Of a DNA stretch of 64,000 bases, positions 52,641 through 63,460 are shown piece after piece. Each line of letters opens with the position of its first letter. Position 1 is the stretch's first letter. Below the pieces are notes generated by a model. It searched no databases, was not told where the DNA came from, and saw only the letters and a program-made list of their open reading frames with translations. The position numbers and the translations under genes are program-made. The DNA lies in contig NZ_CP051685.1 in the NCBI RefSeq assembly GCF_012849555.1, forward strand, positions 3,224,001-3,288,000, given 5' to 3'. Origin of the DNA: Massilia forsythiae. Lineage in GTDB: Bacteria > Pseudomonadota > Gammaproteobacteria > Burkholderiales > Burkholderiaceae_D.

Positions 52641-53537
52641 TTAGTCACGATATTCAGTCTGCGCGATCCCCGGCACGTCCACCGCGAATGCCAGCACCTT
52701 GCCGCTGTGCGGATACTGTTCCAGCTCGGCGTCCGGGCGGCCCTTGCTGGCGCTGGTCACGTACAGCGTGCGTAGGTCGGCCCCGCCGAAGGCGAGCGCG
52801 GTCGGGCAGCGCAAGGGCAGCGCGATCTCTTGCAGCAGTTGGCCGGCCGGGGACAGCTTGACCAAACGCCCGCCCTCGTACAGCGCGCTCCAGTAGTTGC
52901 CCTCGCTGTCCACGGCGCCGCCGTCCGGGCGCCCGCCGTAGTCGGCCGCCTTCTTGTCGTCGGAAAACATGACCAGGTTGCGCTGGTTCGATACCGTGCC
53001 GGCGGCGGCGTCGAAGTCGTAGCAATCGATGCGGTGGCTGGTGGTATCGGCGTGGTACATGGTGGCGCCGTCCGGACTCCAGGCCAGGCCGTTGGAATTG
53101 GTCATGCCGCCCGACCAGGCCTGGCGCAGCGCGCCGCGTTCCAGCACGTACATCTCGGCCTTTTGCGCGTCGCGCGGTTCGTACATGGTGCCGACCCAGA
53201 AGCGCCCCGCCGGGTCGACGCGGCCGTCGTTGAAGCGCACCCTGGCCGTGTCGTACGGCGCCGCCGCCAGGTCCTGCACGTCGCCGCTGCTGGTGTTCAG
53301 GTAGACGAAACCGGCGCGCGTGGCGACGGTGAGGTTGTTGTCCAGGTCGACCGCGATTGCCGATGGTTCGGTCGCCATGGCCCAGGTCGAATGCTTGCCG
53401 CTGGCCGGATGCAGGCGGTGCACCGCCATGCCGTCGATGTCGACCCAGTACAGCGCGGACTCGACCGGGTGCCAGAGCGGGCATTCGCCGACCTGCATCG
53501 CCTCGTTGTGTACGACCGTGAATTTTTCCGTTTTCAT
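52641..53537 (-). CDS. SMP-30/gluconolactonase family lactonase
   Basis: Six-bladed propeller lactonase of 298 residues. Metal-site residues of the family are visible: Glu18 (GECPLWHP), Asn of RFNDGRVDPAGRFWVGTM, Asn of TNSNGLAWSPDG and Asp of GGRPDGGAVDSEG. It probably opens a sugar lactone such as gluconolactone. Starting 16 bases after pgi, it is co-transcribed with sugar-phosphate metabolism genes. This supports a sugar-acid role, although phosphorylated lactones are usually handled by a different family (Pgl). Confidence 0.88.
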   Translation of the reverse strand: MKTEKFTVVHNEAMQVGECPLWHPVESALYWVDIDGMAVHRLHPASGKHSTWAMATEPSAIAVDLDNNLTVATRAGFVYLNTSSGDVQDLAAAPYDTARVRFNDGRVDPAGRFWVGTMYEPRDAQKAEMYVLERGALRQAWSGGMTNSNGLAWSPDGATMYHADTTSHRIDCYDFDAAAGTVSNQRNLVMFSDDKKAADYGGRPDGGAVDSEGNYWSALYEGGRLVKLSPAGQLLQEIALPLRCPTALAFGGADLRTLYVTSASKGRPDAELEQYPHSGKVLAFAVDVPGIAQTEYRD

Positions 53538-53553
53538 GCGTCCGCTTCCTTCC

Positions 53554-55194
53554 TTATACCGCGGCCTTGGCGCGCGCGATCAGGCCGTTGGTCGAGCCGT
53601 CGTGCTGCTGCGGCCGGGCGTCGCCGGTCAGCTCGGCCTCGATCTTCCTGGCCAGTACCTTGCCCAGTTCCACGCCCCACTGGTCGAAGCTGTTCACGTC
53701 CCACAGCGCGCCCTGCACGAATACCTTGTGCTCGTACAGCGCGATCAGGGCGCCCAGCGTGGCCGGGGTCAGGTACTCCATCAGGATGGTGTTGCTGGGA
53801 CGGTTGCCCGGGAAGGTTTTATGCGGCGCCAGGCGCTCGATCTCGGCCGCGTCCAGGCCCTGCAGGTCCTGGCGCACCTCGTCGATGGTCTTGCCCTTCA
53901 TGAAGGCTTCCGACTGGGCGAAGCAGTTGGCCAGCAGCGCCGCGTGGTGGTTGTGGAATTCGTGCGCCGGACGCAGCGCGGCGATGAAGTCGATCGGCGT
54001 CACGTCGGTGCCCTGGTGCAGCAGCTGGAAATAGGCGTGCTGGCCGTTGGTGCCGACGTCGCCCCAGATCACCGGGCCGGTGGCGTAGTCGGTGATCGGG
54101 TCGCCGGCGCGCGTGACGCGCTTGCCGTTGCTTTCCATGTCGAGCTGCTGCAGGTAGGCCGGGAAGCGGTTCAGGTCCTGGTGGTAGGGCGCGATCGAGA
54201 CCGAGCCGGCGTCCAGGAACTCGCGGTTCCAGAAGCCGACCAGGGCCAGGATCATCGGCAGGTTCTGCTCGATCGGGGCCGTGCGGAAGTGCTCGTCCAT
54301 GGCATGGGCGCCGGCCAGGAAGTCGGCAAAGTAACCGTAGCCGACGCACAGCGCCACCGGCAGGCCGATCGCCGACCACACCGAATACCGGCCGCCGACC
54401 CAGTCCCAGAACGGGAACATGTTGGCCGGATCGATGCCGAAGGCCTCGATCGCCTCGACGTTGGTCGACACGGCGACGAAGTGCTTTGCCAGTGCTTCTT
54501 CGGAGCCGTTTTGCAGGAACCAGGCGCGCGCGGTGTGCGCGTTCATCATGGTCTCGGCCGTCGTAAACGTCTTGGAGGCGATGATGAACAGCGTGGTTTC
54601 CGGGTCCACTTTCGACAGCGCCGCGTCCATGTCGTGGCCGTCGACGTTCGATACGAAGTGCATGGTCAGGCGCGGATGGGCGAACTGGCGCAGCGCCAGG
54701 CATACCATCTTCGGACCCAGGTCGGAGCCGCCGATGCCGATGTTGACGATGTCCGTGATCGGCTTGCCGGTGTGGCCGAGCCAGGCGCCGCTGCGTACCG
54801 CGTCGCTGAATTCCTTTACCCGCGCCAGCACGGCGTGCACATCGCCGCTCACGTCCTGGCCGTCGACCGTGATCTGCTGCTCGCGCGGCGCGCGCAGGGC
54901 GGTGTGCAGCACGGCGCGCTGTTCCGTCAGGTTGATCTTTTCGCCGGCGAACATGGCGTCGCGCAGGCGCTCGACGCCGCGCTCTCGTACCAGCTCTGCC
55001 AGCAGTTCAAGCGTGCGCCCGTCCAGCCGGTTTTTTGAATAGTCTAGGAACAGCCCGGCGGCCTCGCACGACAGGCGCTCGAAGCGTTGCGGGTCTTGTG
55101 CGAAGAGCTCGCGCATCTGCCAGGCGCCGGCGTCGGCGGCGTGGGTGCGGAGTTGCTGGTAGCTGGCGGTGCTGCTCAAGGGTGGCTGGCGCAT
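53554..55194 (-). CDS. pgi: glucose-6-phosphate isomerase
   Basis: Interconverts glucose-6-P and fructose-6-P; 546 residues, the usual bacterial long form. Motifs seen: [28 protein letters not shown] (substrate phosphate), the [16 protein letters not shown] signature, and [23 protein letters not shown] with Glu and His, plus [12 protein letters not shown] with the catalytic Lys. It transcribes away from edd. A HexR-like site (55252-55266) lies about 58 bases upstream of its ATG. In an ED-type metabolism Pgi feeds triose-derived fructose-6-P back to the cycle. Confidence 0.97.
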   Translation of the reverse strand: MRQPPLSSTASYQQLRTHAADAGAWQMRELFAQDPQRFERLSCEAAGLFLDYSKNRLDGRTLELLAELVRERGVERLRDAMFAGEKINLTEQRAVLHTALRAPREQQITVDGQDVSGDVHAVLARVKEFSDAVRSGAWLGHTGKPITDIVNIGIGGSDLGPKMVCLALRQFAHPRLTMHFVSNVDGHDMDAALSKVDPETTLFIIASKTFTTAETMMNAHTARAWFLQNGSEEALAKHFVAVSTNVEAIEAFGIDPANMFPFWDWVGGRYSVWSAIGLPVALCVGYGYFADFLAGAHAMDEHFRTAPIEQNLPMILALVGFWNREFLDAGSVSIAPYHQDLNRFPAYLQQLDMESNGKRVTRAGDPITDYATGPVIWGDVGTNGQHAYFQLLHQGTDVTPIDFIAALRPAHEFHNHHAALLANCFAQSEAFMKGKTIDEVRQDLQGLDAAEIERLAPHKTFPGNRPSNTILMEYLTPATLGALIALYEHKVFVQGALWDVNSFDQWGVELGKVLARKIEAELTGDARPQQHDGSTNGLIARAKAAV

Positions 55195-55251
55195 GATGTC
55201 GGACGGTATGATGTCATTTTATGCAGATGATCGAATCATACAGGAAGCGGG

Positions 55252-55266
55252 CGTAAATTCACTACA
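55252..55266. promoter_or_regulatory. HexR-like site between pgi and edd
   Basis: On the minus strand TGTAGTGAATTTACG, one base from the zwf-type TGTAGTAAATTTAC. It lies about 58 bases from the pgi ATG and about 200 from edd, so its main target is probably pgi. Confidence 0.6.
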
Positions 55267-55428
55267 TGGATGTGATTGTCCAAATCGCTGGCTGGCTGCG
55301 CGGCAGGGTCGGAGCTGGTTGGACGCGTGGGCAGGGGACCTGCCCATCCTACCGCGGACGCAGGCGTTTGCATGCATTGCGAAATCACTTTCCCCTCTAT
55401 GAGCGCAAGAGCGCGCTGTCTCTCATTT

Positions 55429-55459
55429 CGTAGTAAAATTTCAGAAATTAATTTACAAG
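55429..55459. promoter_or_regulatory. HexR-like double site upstream of edd
   Basis: Two adjacent elements: CGTAGTAAAATTTC (55429-55442) and GAAATTAATTTACAAG (55444-55459). They sit just before the ribosome site and edd ATG at 55468. Both share the TAGTAAA/TTTAC core with the zwf sites. Confidence 0.65.
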
Positions 55460-55467
55460 GAACGATC

Positions 55468-57386
<1,919 letters not shown>

Positions 57387-57390
<4 letters not shown>

Positions 57391-58046
57391 GTGAGATGAG
57401 CACCGATATGAGTACCGACATGAACCTGCTGGACATCATGCGCTCGGCGAGCGTGATCCCCGTCATCGCGATCGACGACCCCGAGCACGCCGTGCCCTTG
57501 GCGCAAGCCCTGATCGCGGGCGGCATCCGCGTGCTGGAAGTCACGCTGCGCACCAGGCACGGCCTGGGCGCGATCCGCGCCATGGCGCAGGTCGAAGGCG
57601 CCATCGTCGGCGTCGGTACCCTGACCCAGCCGGAAGAATTCGCCGCGGCGCGCGACGCCGGCGCGGTGTTCGGCGTGTCGCCCGGCCTGACCCCGGCGCT
57701 GATCGACGCCGCCAAGACCAGCGGCCTGCCGCTGCTGCCGGGCTGCATGACGCCGTCCGAAGTGATGGTGGCGCGCGAAGCCGGCTTCAAGCAGCTGAAA
57801 CTGTTCCCGGCGGTGCCGGCCGGCGGCGTCGGCATGCTGAAGTCGATCGCCGGTCCGCTGCCGGACGTGACCTTCTGCCCGACCGGCGGCATCTCGATCG
57901 AGACCGCGCCGGAATTCCTGGCACTGAAGAATGTCGCCTGCGTGGGCGGCTCCTGGCTGACCCCGGCCGACGCCATCAAGGCCGGCGACTGGGGCCTGAT
58001 CACCGAGCTGGCCAAGGCCGCCGCGGCGCTGCGCAAGCCGGCCTGA
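57387..58046 (+). CDS. eda: KDPG/KHG aldolase
   Basis: Cleaves 2-keto-3-deoxy-6-phosphogluconate to pyruvate and glyceraldehyde-3-P, 219 residues. Motifs: [27 protein letters not shown] with the catalytic Glu, the Schiff-base Lys in FKQLKLFPA, and CPTGGIS. The first ATG (57387) overlaps the edd stop; further in-frame ATGs follow in a short [10 protein letters not shown] repeat, so translation could begin at any of three. The extra N-terminal residues are not conserved in the family. Confidence 0.95.
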
Positions 58047-58054
58047 TCGCGCAT

Positions 58055-58615
58055 ATGCAACGATTGGCGCGGCTATTGACGGCGCGCGAGATCGCGATGG
58101 CGTCGCTGCTGTTCGGCGGCGCCATCGACCCTGCCCGGGTGCGCGTGCACAACCGGCGCTACCTGCCGTTCGGGCTGCAGCCGAAAAACTGCGCCATGAC
58201 GCCCAACGGCAGCATCTATTTTCACCACTCCTGCTTCCTGCCCGACTACACCGCCGGCGTGCCGGCCGTGGTGCACTGGTTCATGCACGAGATGGTGCAC
58301 GTCTGGCAGCACCAACTCGGCTACCCGGTCCGGCTGCGCGGCGCCATCCGCATCGGCCTGACCTACCATTACGACCTGCGCGAAGGCGCCACGCTGGCCG
58401 ACTACAACATGGAAGCGCAGGGCGATCTGCTGGCCGATTACTTCGCCTTGAAGCACCTGCGCAAGCCGGAAGCGATGCGCCAGCGCCGCTACGCGGGCGC
58501 ACTGGCGTTGTATGAACGGGTGCTGGCCGGCTTCCTGGCCGATCCATGCGATGTGGACAGCCTGCCGCGCGGCCTGGCGCGCAAACTGGCGCGGCCACGC
58601 GTTCAACCCGGCTGA
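58055..58615 (+). CDS. HExxH zincin-like protein after eda
   Basis: Protein of 186 residues with a clear zinc-protease motif HEMVHVWQHQ (His78, Glu79, His82) and a downstream Glu/Asp-rich segment (YNMEAQGDLLADYF) that could supply the third ligand. Similar proteins are loosely labelled vgr-related or Rhs-related. No signal peptide is seen. It starts 8 bases after eda and may be co-transcribed, an odd partner for a metabolic operon. The substrate is unknown; a proteolytic or toxin-like role is only a possibility. Confidence 0.7.
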   Translation: MQRLARLLTAREIAMASLLFGGAIDPARVRVHNRRYLPFGLQPKNCAMTPNGSIYFHHSCFLPDYTAGVPAVVHWFMHEMVHVWQHQLGYPVRLRGAIRIGLTYHYDLREGATLADYNMEAQGDLLADYFALKHLRKPEAMRQRRYAGALALYERVLAGFLADPCDVDSLPRGLARKLARPRVQPG

Positions 58616-59073
58616 ACCCGTCCAGCCGGTTGCTTCGATCCGCTTTTCGCTGCCGTCGCCAGCTGCGCGCCGCCCGCTGCGGCGGGGCGGACGGGCGCCG
58701 GCGCATCCGCAGCGGATGGCGCGGCCAGGCTCGCCAGCAGGCGCAAGGTGCCTTGCTCCTGGCGCAGGCAGGCGCGCCAGCGGCGCAGATGGCGAACCGC
58801 CCGCTCGCCGGCCCGGATGGCCTGGCGGCGCGCGGTGGCGTCGACGGTGGCGTCGGCCGCGCGGTGCAGCAGCCAGACGGAAAAATCCAGGTGGTTCATC
58901 GGGCGCGCCTGTATGTCGTGCAGCTGCGCGTATGGCGCCGGCAGCGGCAGGTGCGAGGCGCCGCCGGCCGCTGCCGGCGTCGTGCCATCGCGGCCCGTGC
59001 CCATGGCGGCGCTCGCGATGAGGACGGGGATCAGGGCAAACAGGGACAAGCGCTGGGGCCAACGGCAGTTCAT
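58603..59073 (-). CDS. small secreted hypothetical protein
   Basis: About 156 residues with a signal peptide (CRWPQRLSLFALIPVLIASAAMG). The rest is helical and Arg/Ala-rich (NHLDFSVWLLHRAADATVDATARRQAI, ERAVRHLRRWRACLRQEQGTLRLL) with a low-complexity Ala/Pro tail. An in-frame ATG at 59100 would add nine residues. Its 3' end overlaps the convergent HExxH gene by 13 bases. No family recognised, and no convincing ribosome site, so it is less certain than its neighbours. Confidence 0.5.
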   Translation of the reverse strand: MNCRWPQRLSLFALIPVLIASAAMGTGRDGTTPAAAGGASHLPLPAPYAQLHDIQARPMNHLDFSVWLLHRAADATVDATARRQAIRAGERAVRHLRRWRACLRQEQGTLRLLASLAAPSAADAPAPVRPAAAGGAQLATAAKSGSKQPAGRVQPG

Positions 59074-59218
59074 GTTGTAATATCGATCTTGAATATGCAT
59101 GACATCGTTGGATGCGACGATGGCAGCATAGCCCCACGGCGCCCGGCCGGAAACTGTAAGTTCTTACGGGCCGGCGGGGCGATGGCGGCGACGGTGCGGT
59201 TGGCATGGTGAGGATCGG

Positions 59219-59853
59219 GTGAATCGATACGGCGACGAGCGGCAGGAACGGCAGCAGGATCGGCAGGCCTGGCAAACGAATTGGCAGGCGCGCCTGGCGC
59301 AGGCGCATGGCGAAGCGGACCTGCTTGCCGTGCTGGCGCCGGCCGCCGCCGAACTCGGCTTCGACTACTGCGCGCTCGGCATGCGATGACCTCGGTCAGC
59401 CCCTTGCTGTGGAGCGACGAAGTGTTCGCCGGCACGGAAACACTGTGGGCCGATGCGCGCGCCCACGGACTGCACTTCGGCTGGGCCCAGCCCACCCATG
59501 ACATCAAGGGCGTCGCCAGCCTGCTGACGCTGGCGCGTCCGCAGGGCGTCATCGCGCCCGACGAGTTCCGCGCCAAGGCGCCGCAGGTGGCGTGGCTGGC
59601 GCAGGCCGCGCACGCTGCGCTGGAGCGGGTGCTGGCTGCGCGGCCGGACGGCCAGGCCTCGATCCGGCTGACCGGACGCGAGGTCGAGGTGCTGCGCTGG
59701 GCCGCCGATGGCAAGACCGCGGCCGAGGCGGCCGGTATCCTGCGCATCTCCGAGCGCACCGTGCTCTTCCACATCGATAATGCGCTGCGCAAGCTGGGCG
59801 CGGTCAACAAGACCGCCGGCGTGCTCAAGGCGGCCATGCTGAGGCTGATCTGA
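59219..59853 (+). pseudogene. LuxR-type autoinducer receptor gene, disrupted by deletion/frameshift
   Basis: Reading from the GTG at 59219 (GAGG ribosome site upstream) gives an N-terminal part ending LAPAAAELGFDYCALGMR and then a TGA at 59387. One frame over, from ATG 59386, the rest of a LuxR receptor continues: PLLWSDEVFAGTETLWADARAHGLHFGWAQP, then a GerE-type HTH (LTGREVEVLRWAADGKTAAEAAGIL and TVLFHIDNALRKLG). Roughly 40-50 residues of the ligand-binding core appear missing at the junction. A truncated product of 155 residues from ATG 59386 could still bind DNA. No luxI is in the window. Confidence 0.75.
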
Positions 59854-59914
59854 TGGCCGGGCGCACGCGGCGATCCGTTAGAATGGCGGGATTCTTTCCA
59901 CTGCTATCCCTATC

Positions 59915-60592
59915 ATGACTCAGGACGAACTCAAGCAGGCCGTGGCCCGCACCGCCATCGATTACGTGGTCGACGGCGAGATCATCGGCGTCGGCACCGG
60001 CTCGACCGCCAATTACTTCATCGACGAACTCGGCAAGATCAAGGCGCGCATCAAGGGCGCGGTGGCGTCGTCGGAAGCGACCGCCGCGCGCCTGCGCGGC
60101 CACGGCATCGCCGTCTACGACCTGAACGACGTCGAGTCGATCTCGGTGTACGTCGACGGCGCCGACGAGATCGACGCGTCCGGCGCCATGATCAAGGGCG
60201 GCGGCGCCGCGCTGACGCGCGAGAAGATCGTGGCTTCGGTAGCAAGGCGTTTCGTGTGCATCGCCGACGGTTCCAAGCTGGTGCCGGCCCTGGGCACGTT
60301 CCCGCTGCCGGTCGAGGTGGTGCCGATGGCGCGCGCCGCCGTGGCGCGCAGGCTCGTCGCACTGGGCGGCCAGCCGCGCCTGCGCCTGAAACCGGGCAGC
60401 GACGCGCCTTTCGTCACCGACAACGGCGGTCACCTGCTGGACGTGGCCGGCCTGTCCATTACCGATCCGGCCGCGCTGGAAGCCGAGATCAACCAGATCG
60501 TCGGCGTGATCGCCGTCGGCCTGTTCGCGCGCCGCGGCGCCGACGTCTGCCTGCTGGGCACCGGCGGCGGCGTGACCACGACCACCTACTGA
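59915..60592 (+). CDS. rpiA: ribose-5-phosphate isomerase A
   Basis: Interconverts ribose-5-P and ribulose-5-P, 225 residues. Family motifs: [42 protein letters not shown] with catalytic Asp/Glu/Lys, and the conserved end [15 protein letters not shown]. The TTAGAAT at about 59879 resembles a -10. It works with tal and zwf from this window in pentose-phosphate metabolism. The lipoprotein gene follows after 19 bases. Confidence 0.96.
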   Translation: MTQDELKQAVARTAIDYVVDGEIIGVGTGSTANYFIDELGKIKARIKGAVASSEATAARLRGHGIAVYDLNDVESISVYVDGADEIDASGAMIKGGGAALTREKIVASVARRFVCIADGSKLVPALGTFPLPVEVVPMARAAVARRLVALGGQPRLRLKPGSDAPFVTDNGGHLLDVAGLSITDPAALEAEINQIVGVIAVGLFARRGADVCLLGTGGGVTTTTY

Positions 60593-60611
60593 TCCGCCTG
60601 CGAGGACGCCC

Positions 60612-60983
60612 ATGCCGACGCCACACCGTGCCATCCGATGCCTGCCCGGGGCTGCCCGCGCCCCGTTCGCCGCCTTGCTGTGCGCCGCGCTGCTGGCCGG
60701 CTGCTCGGCGCTCCACGGCAGGATGCCGGCGCCGGCGGCGCCGCTGCGCAGCACGCCGTCCGGCCTGGCCGATGCCGGCGGCGCGCCGATCCAGAAGATC
60801 CCGTTCCGCACCGGCGTGTCCTCGGCCACGGTGGAAACCATGGCGCGCAAGCAGGCGTGCAGCGGCGGGCAGGGCGCCGGCCTGATCACCGATCCGGGGC
60901 CGGTCGAGGTCTACCGCATGCAGTGCGACGACGGCAAGGTGTTCATGGCGCGCTGCGAACTGCGCCAGTGCCGGCAGATGTGA
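60612..60983 (+). CDS. small lipoprotein of unknown function
   Basis: Protein of 123 residues with a lipoprotein signal (LLCAALLAGCSAL, Cys about 31). The mature region has four cysteines (KQACSGG, RMQCDDG, ARCELRQC) likely paired in disulfides, and an IPFRTGVSSATVE motif. RBS GAGG. It follows rpiA closely and may be co-transcribed. No family recognised. Confidence 0.72.
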   Translation: MPTPHRAIRCLPGAARAPFAALLCAALLAGCSALHGRMPAPAAPLRSTPSGLADAGGAPIQKIPFRTGVSSATVETMARKQACSGGQGAGLITDPGPVEVYRMQCDDGKVFMARCELRQCRQM

Positions 60984-60995
60984 GCCGGCGCGGCG

Positions 60996-61433
60996 TCAAC
61001 GGTGGCCGCGTCCGCCGCCATGGAAGCCGCCGCGGCCAGCGCCGAATCCACCTCTTCCTCCGCTGAACCCGCCACGGCCGCCGCCGAACGCGCGCCCGCC
61101 GCCGCGGTAGCCGCCGACGCCGCCGCGGTTCCAGCCGTGTCCGCGCCAGCCGGGAGTCGCGCCCCAGCCGTGGTTGCCGCCATGGCGGTACCCGTAGTAG
61201 CCGAAGTCGAGCGACAGCGGCGGCCCGGCGTAGCCCTGGCGCGCATAGCCGTATGGGTAGTAGTAGGGCGAATGGTAGGGGTAGGGCGTGGAATAGGCAT
61301 AGTAGGACGCGGCCAGCGGCGCCGGGTCGTAGGCCGCGTAGGGCGGGGCGTAGACCGCGCATCCCGACAGGACGGCGCCCGTCGCCAGCGACAAGATCAG
61401 GCGGGCCGCTGCGCCGCGTCGAGCAGGTTTCAT
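60996..61433 (-). CDS. Gly/Tyr-rich lipoprotein
   Basis: Protein of 145 residues: lipoprotein signal (LSGCAVY, Cys about 25), a Tyr/Pro/Ala-rich middle (YYAYSTPYPYHSPYYYPYGYA), and a Gly/Arg/His-rich C terminus with GGRGGF repeats. Such composition is common in small envelope lipoproteins of unknown role in this bacterial group. It converges on the preceding lipoprotein gene with 12 bases between stops. Confidence 0.65.
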   Translation of the reverse strand: MKPARRGAAARLILSLATGAVLSGCAVYAPPYAAYDPAPLAASYYAYSTPYPYHSPYYYPYGYARQGYAGPPLSLDFGYYGYRHGGNHGWGATPGWRGHGWNRGGVGGYRGGGRAFGGGRGGFSGGRGGFGAGRGGFHGGGRGHR

Positions 61434-61594
61434 CGCAGCTTCCTCGCGCGTTCATCCTGCCTGCATTCTAGGCCGGATGGCGCCGTTTGCAATGTCCTTT
61501 TGATACGATCGGATACGACAACGCCATTCCGGCGGCAGCGGGAATGGCGTCGTGACGACACTGTCCGGCATGCCGGACCGGGCGCTCGCGTGCT

Positions 61595-61867
61595 TCAGGC
61601 CGCCGGCGGCACGTAGCCTTGCGCCTGGTCGGCGCCTTCGCCGAAGAAATGCTTTTCCATCTGCACGGCCAGGTACTTGCGCGCGCGCGCATCGGCCATG
61701 TTCAGGCGGTTTTCGTTGATCAGCATGGTCTGGTGCTTGAGCCAGCCCTGCCAGGCTTCCTTCGACACGTTTTCATAGATGCGCTTGCCGAGTTCGCCAG
61801 GGTACGGCAGCATGTCGAGGCCTTCGGCTTCCTTGTTCAGTTTGATGCAGTGGACGGTGCGGGCCAT
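61595..61867 (-). CDS. yggX: YggX-type oxidative damage protection / Fe-trafficking protein
   Basis: Small protein of 90 residues with the canonical start [17 protein letters not shown] containing the conserved Cys, then [27 protein letters not shown] and the terminal [15 protein letters not shown]. YggX proteins protect Fe-S clusters and are linked to SoxRS-type oxidative stress defence. A palindromic repeat pair lies about 100-220 bases upstream of its ATG. Confidence 0.95.
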   Translation of the reverse strand: MARTVHCIKLNKEAEGLDMLPYPGELGKRIYENVSKEAWQGWLKHQTMLINENRLNMADARARKYLAVQMEKHFFGEGADQAQGYVPPAA

Positions 61868-61963
61868 TGTTTTGCTCCTGGTTGGGATCTGAAAGCGTGA
61901 TTATAAAGGGGGCGGGGAAAACCTACCTGGGCGGTATCTGGATAAGGATACTGCGCACATATT

Positions 61964-62085
61964 GCCGTCGTCCCCGCGCAGGCGGGGACCCATGCTGACG
62001 TGCCGGAGCCGGTGCCGTCGGCGATAAGCCAGCTTCTCTTGTATCTTTACCTGTGTATGGGTCCCCGCCTGCGCGGGGACGACGA
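61964..62085. repeat. palindromic repeat pair 4 (same family as 28649-29087)
   Basis: Left arm 61964-61999 (GTCGTCCCCGCGCAGGCGGG onward) and inverted right arm 62055-62085 (ATGGGTCCCCGCCTGCGCGG onward). They surround a core of about 55 bases and end just before the argA stop. Same design as the three pairs 33 kb away. Confidence 0.75.
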
Positions 62086-62091
62086 GGTGGC

Positions 62092-63405
62092 TTACAGCGT
62101 CTTGATCAGGATTTGCGACCTGCGCTGCCAGTTGTACATGTGCGCCCGGTCCTTCGGCAGGTCGTCCACCGTGGCCGGCATGAAGCCGCGCTTCTTGAAC
62201 CAGTGCGAGGTGCGCGTGGTCAGGACGAACAGCTTGGTCATGCCGGCGGCGCGCGCGCGGTTTTCCATGTGCTTCAGGATGCGCTCGCCGTCGCCCTGGG
62301 CCTGCGCCTCGCTGCTGACGGTCAGGCAGGCCATTTCCGCCATCTTCGATTCCGGGAACGGATACAGGGCGGCGCAGCCGAAGATCACGCCGTCGTGCTC
62401 GATGACGGAAAACTGCTCGATCTCGCGCTCGATCAGCTCGCGGCCGCGCTTGACCAGCGTGCCGTCGGCTTCCAGCGGCTCGATCAGCTTGATAATTCCG
62501 CCGACGTCCTCAATTGAGGCCTGGCGCAGGCTTTCCAGGTTTTCGTGGCTGATCATGGTGCCGACGCCGTCGTGGGTGAACAGCTCCAGCAGCGCGGAGC
62601 CGTCCATCTCGTATGGCACCACGTGCACCCGGTCGACGCCGCTGTGGCAGGCCTTGATGGCGTGCTGCAGGTAGAAGGCGGCGTCCGGCGGCAGGAAGTG
62701 CGCCTGCAGCACCGCTTCGGCCTGGTGCGACGACAGTTCGCGGATCTCGGCGCCGGCGATGTCCGACATCAGCGGCGTCTCGGTGATGAAGATCAGCTTG
62801 TCGGCGCGCAGGGCAATGGCGGCCGATACCGCCACGTCTTCCATGGTGAGGTTGAACACCTCGCCGGTCGGCGAAAAGCCGAGCGGCGACAGCAGCACGA
62901 TGTTGTCCTCGGTCTGCAGGATCGGGTGGATCTTGTCGGCGGCGATGCGGCGGGTGACGCCGGTCAGTTCGTGGTCGACGCCGTCGATCACGCCGAGCGG
63001 GCGCGCCAGCACGAAGTTGCCGGAGACGATGCTGATCTCGGCATTCGACATCGGCGTGTTCGGTAACCCCTGGCTGAAGGCGGCCTCGATGTCCAGGCGC
63101 AGTTCGCCGGCGGCTTCCTTGGCGCATTCCATGGCCGCGGTGTCGGTGATGCGCACGCCGTTGTGGAAGCGGCCCTCGACGTTGCGCAGCGCCAGCTGCT
63201 CGGCCACCTGCGGACGCGAGCCGTGCACCAGCACCACGCGGATACCGAGTCCGACCAGCAGCGACAGGTCCTGCGCCAGCACCGGCAGGGCGCCGGCGGC
63301 CACGAGTTCACCGGGGAAGGCGACGACGAAGGTCTTGCCGCCGAACGCATGAATATACGGTGCGACCGAGCGCAGCCACTGGACGAATTGGGTAGGGTTT
63401 TCCAT
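62092..63405 (-). CDS. argA: N-acetylglutamate synthase
   Basis: First step of arginine synthesis: acetyl-CoA plus glutamate to N-acetylglutamate. At 437 residues it has the classical bifunctional layout: an amino-acid-kinase-like domain (KTFVVAFPGELVAAG, VLVHGSRPQVAEQL, NFVLARPLGVIDGVDHELTG) and a C-terminal GNAT domain (EMACLTVSSEAQAQGDGERILKHME). The start at 63405 (MENPTQFVQWLRS) matches the family; an ATG three codons earlier is possible. It is divergent from hrpA across 55 bases. Confidence 0.95.
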   Translation of the reverse strand: MENPTQFVQWLRSVAPYIHAFGGKTFVVAFPGELVAAGALPVLAQDLSLLVGLGIRVVLVHGSRPQVAEQLALRNVEGRFHNGVRITDTAAMECAKEAAGELRLDIEAAFSQGLPNTPMSNAEISIVSGNFVLARPLGVIDGVDHELTGVTRRIAADKIHPILQTEDNIVLLSPLGFSPTGEVFNLTMEDVAVSAAIALRADKLIFITETPLMSDIAGAEIRELSSHQAEAVLQAHFLPPDAAFYLQHAIKACHSGVDRVHVVPYEMDGSALLELFTHDGVGTMISHENLESLRQASIEDVGGIIKLIEPLEADGTLVKRGRELIEREIEQFSVIEHDGVIFGCAALYPFPESKMAEMACLTVSSEAQAQGDGERILKHMENRARAAGMTKLFVLTTRTSHWFKKRGFMPATVDDLPKDRAHMYNWQRRSQILIKTL

Positions 63406-63414
63406 TTGCCGCAT

Positions 63415-63420
63415 TATAAT
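63415..63420 (+). promoter_or_regulatory. consensus -10 hexamer for hrpA
   Basis: A perfect TATAAT lies 41 bases before the hrpA ATG in the argA/hrpA divergent gap. No strong -35 is seen; use for hrpA is inferred from orientation. Confidence 0.35.
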
Positions 63421-63460
63421 TCGCTGCGCGATATGCGCACCAAATACCTTGTAAAAATCA

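Noticed and set aside
53819-54703. Alternative minus-strand frame inside pgi
   Set aside because: Shifted-frame shadow of pgi; Arg/Pro-rich with no domain.
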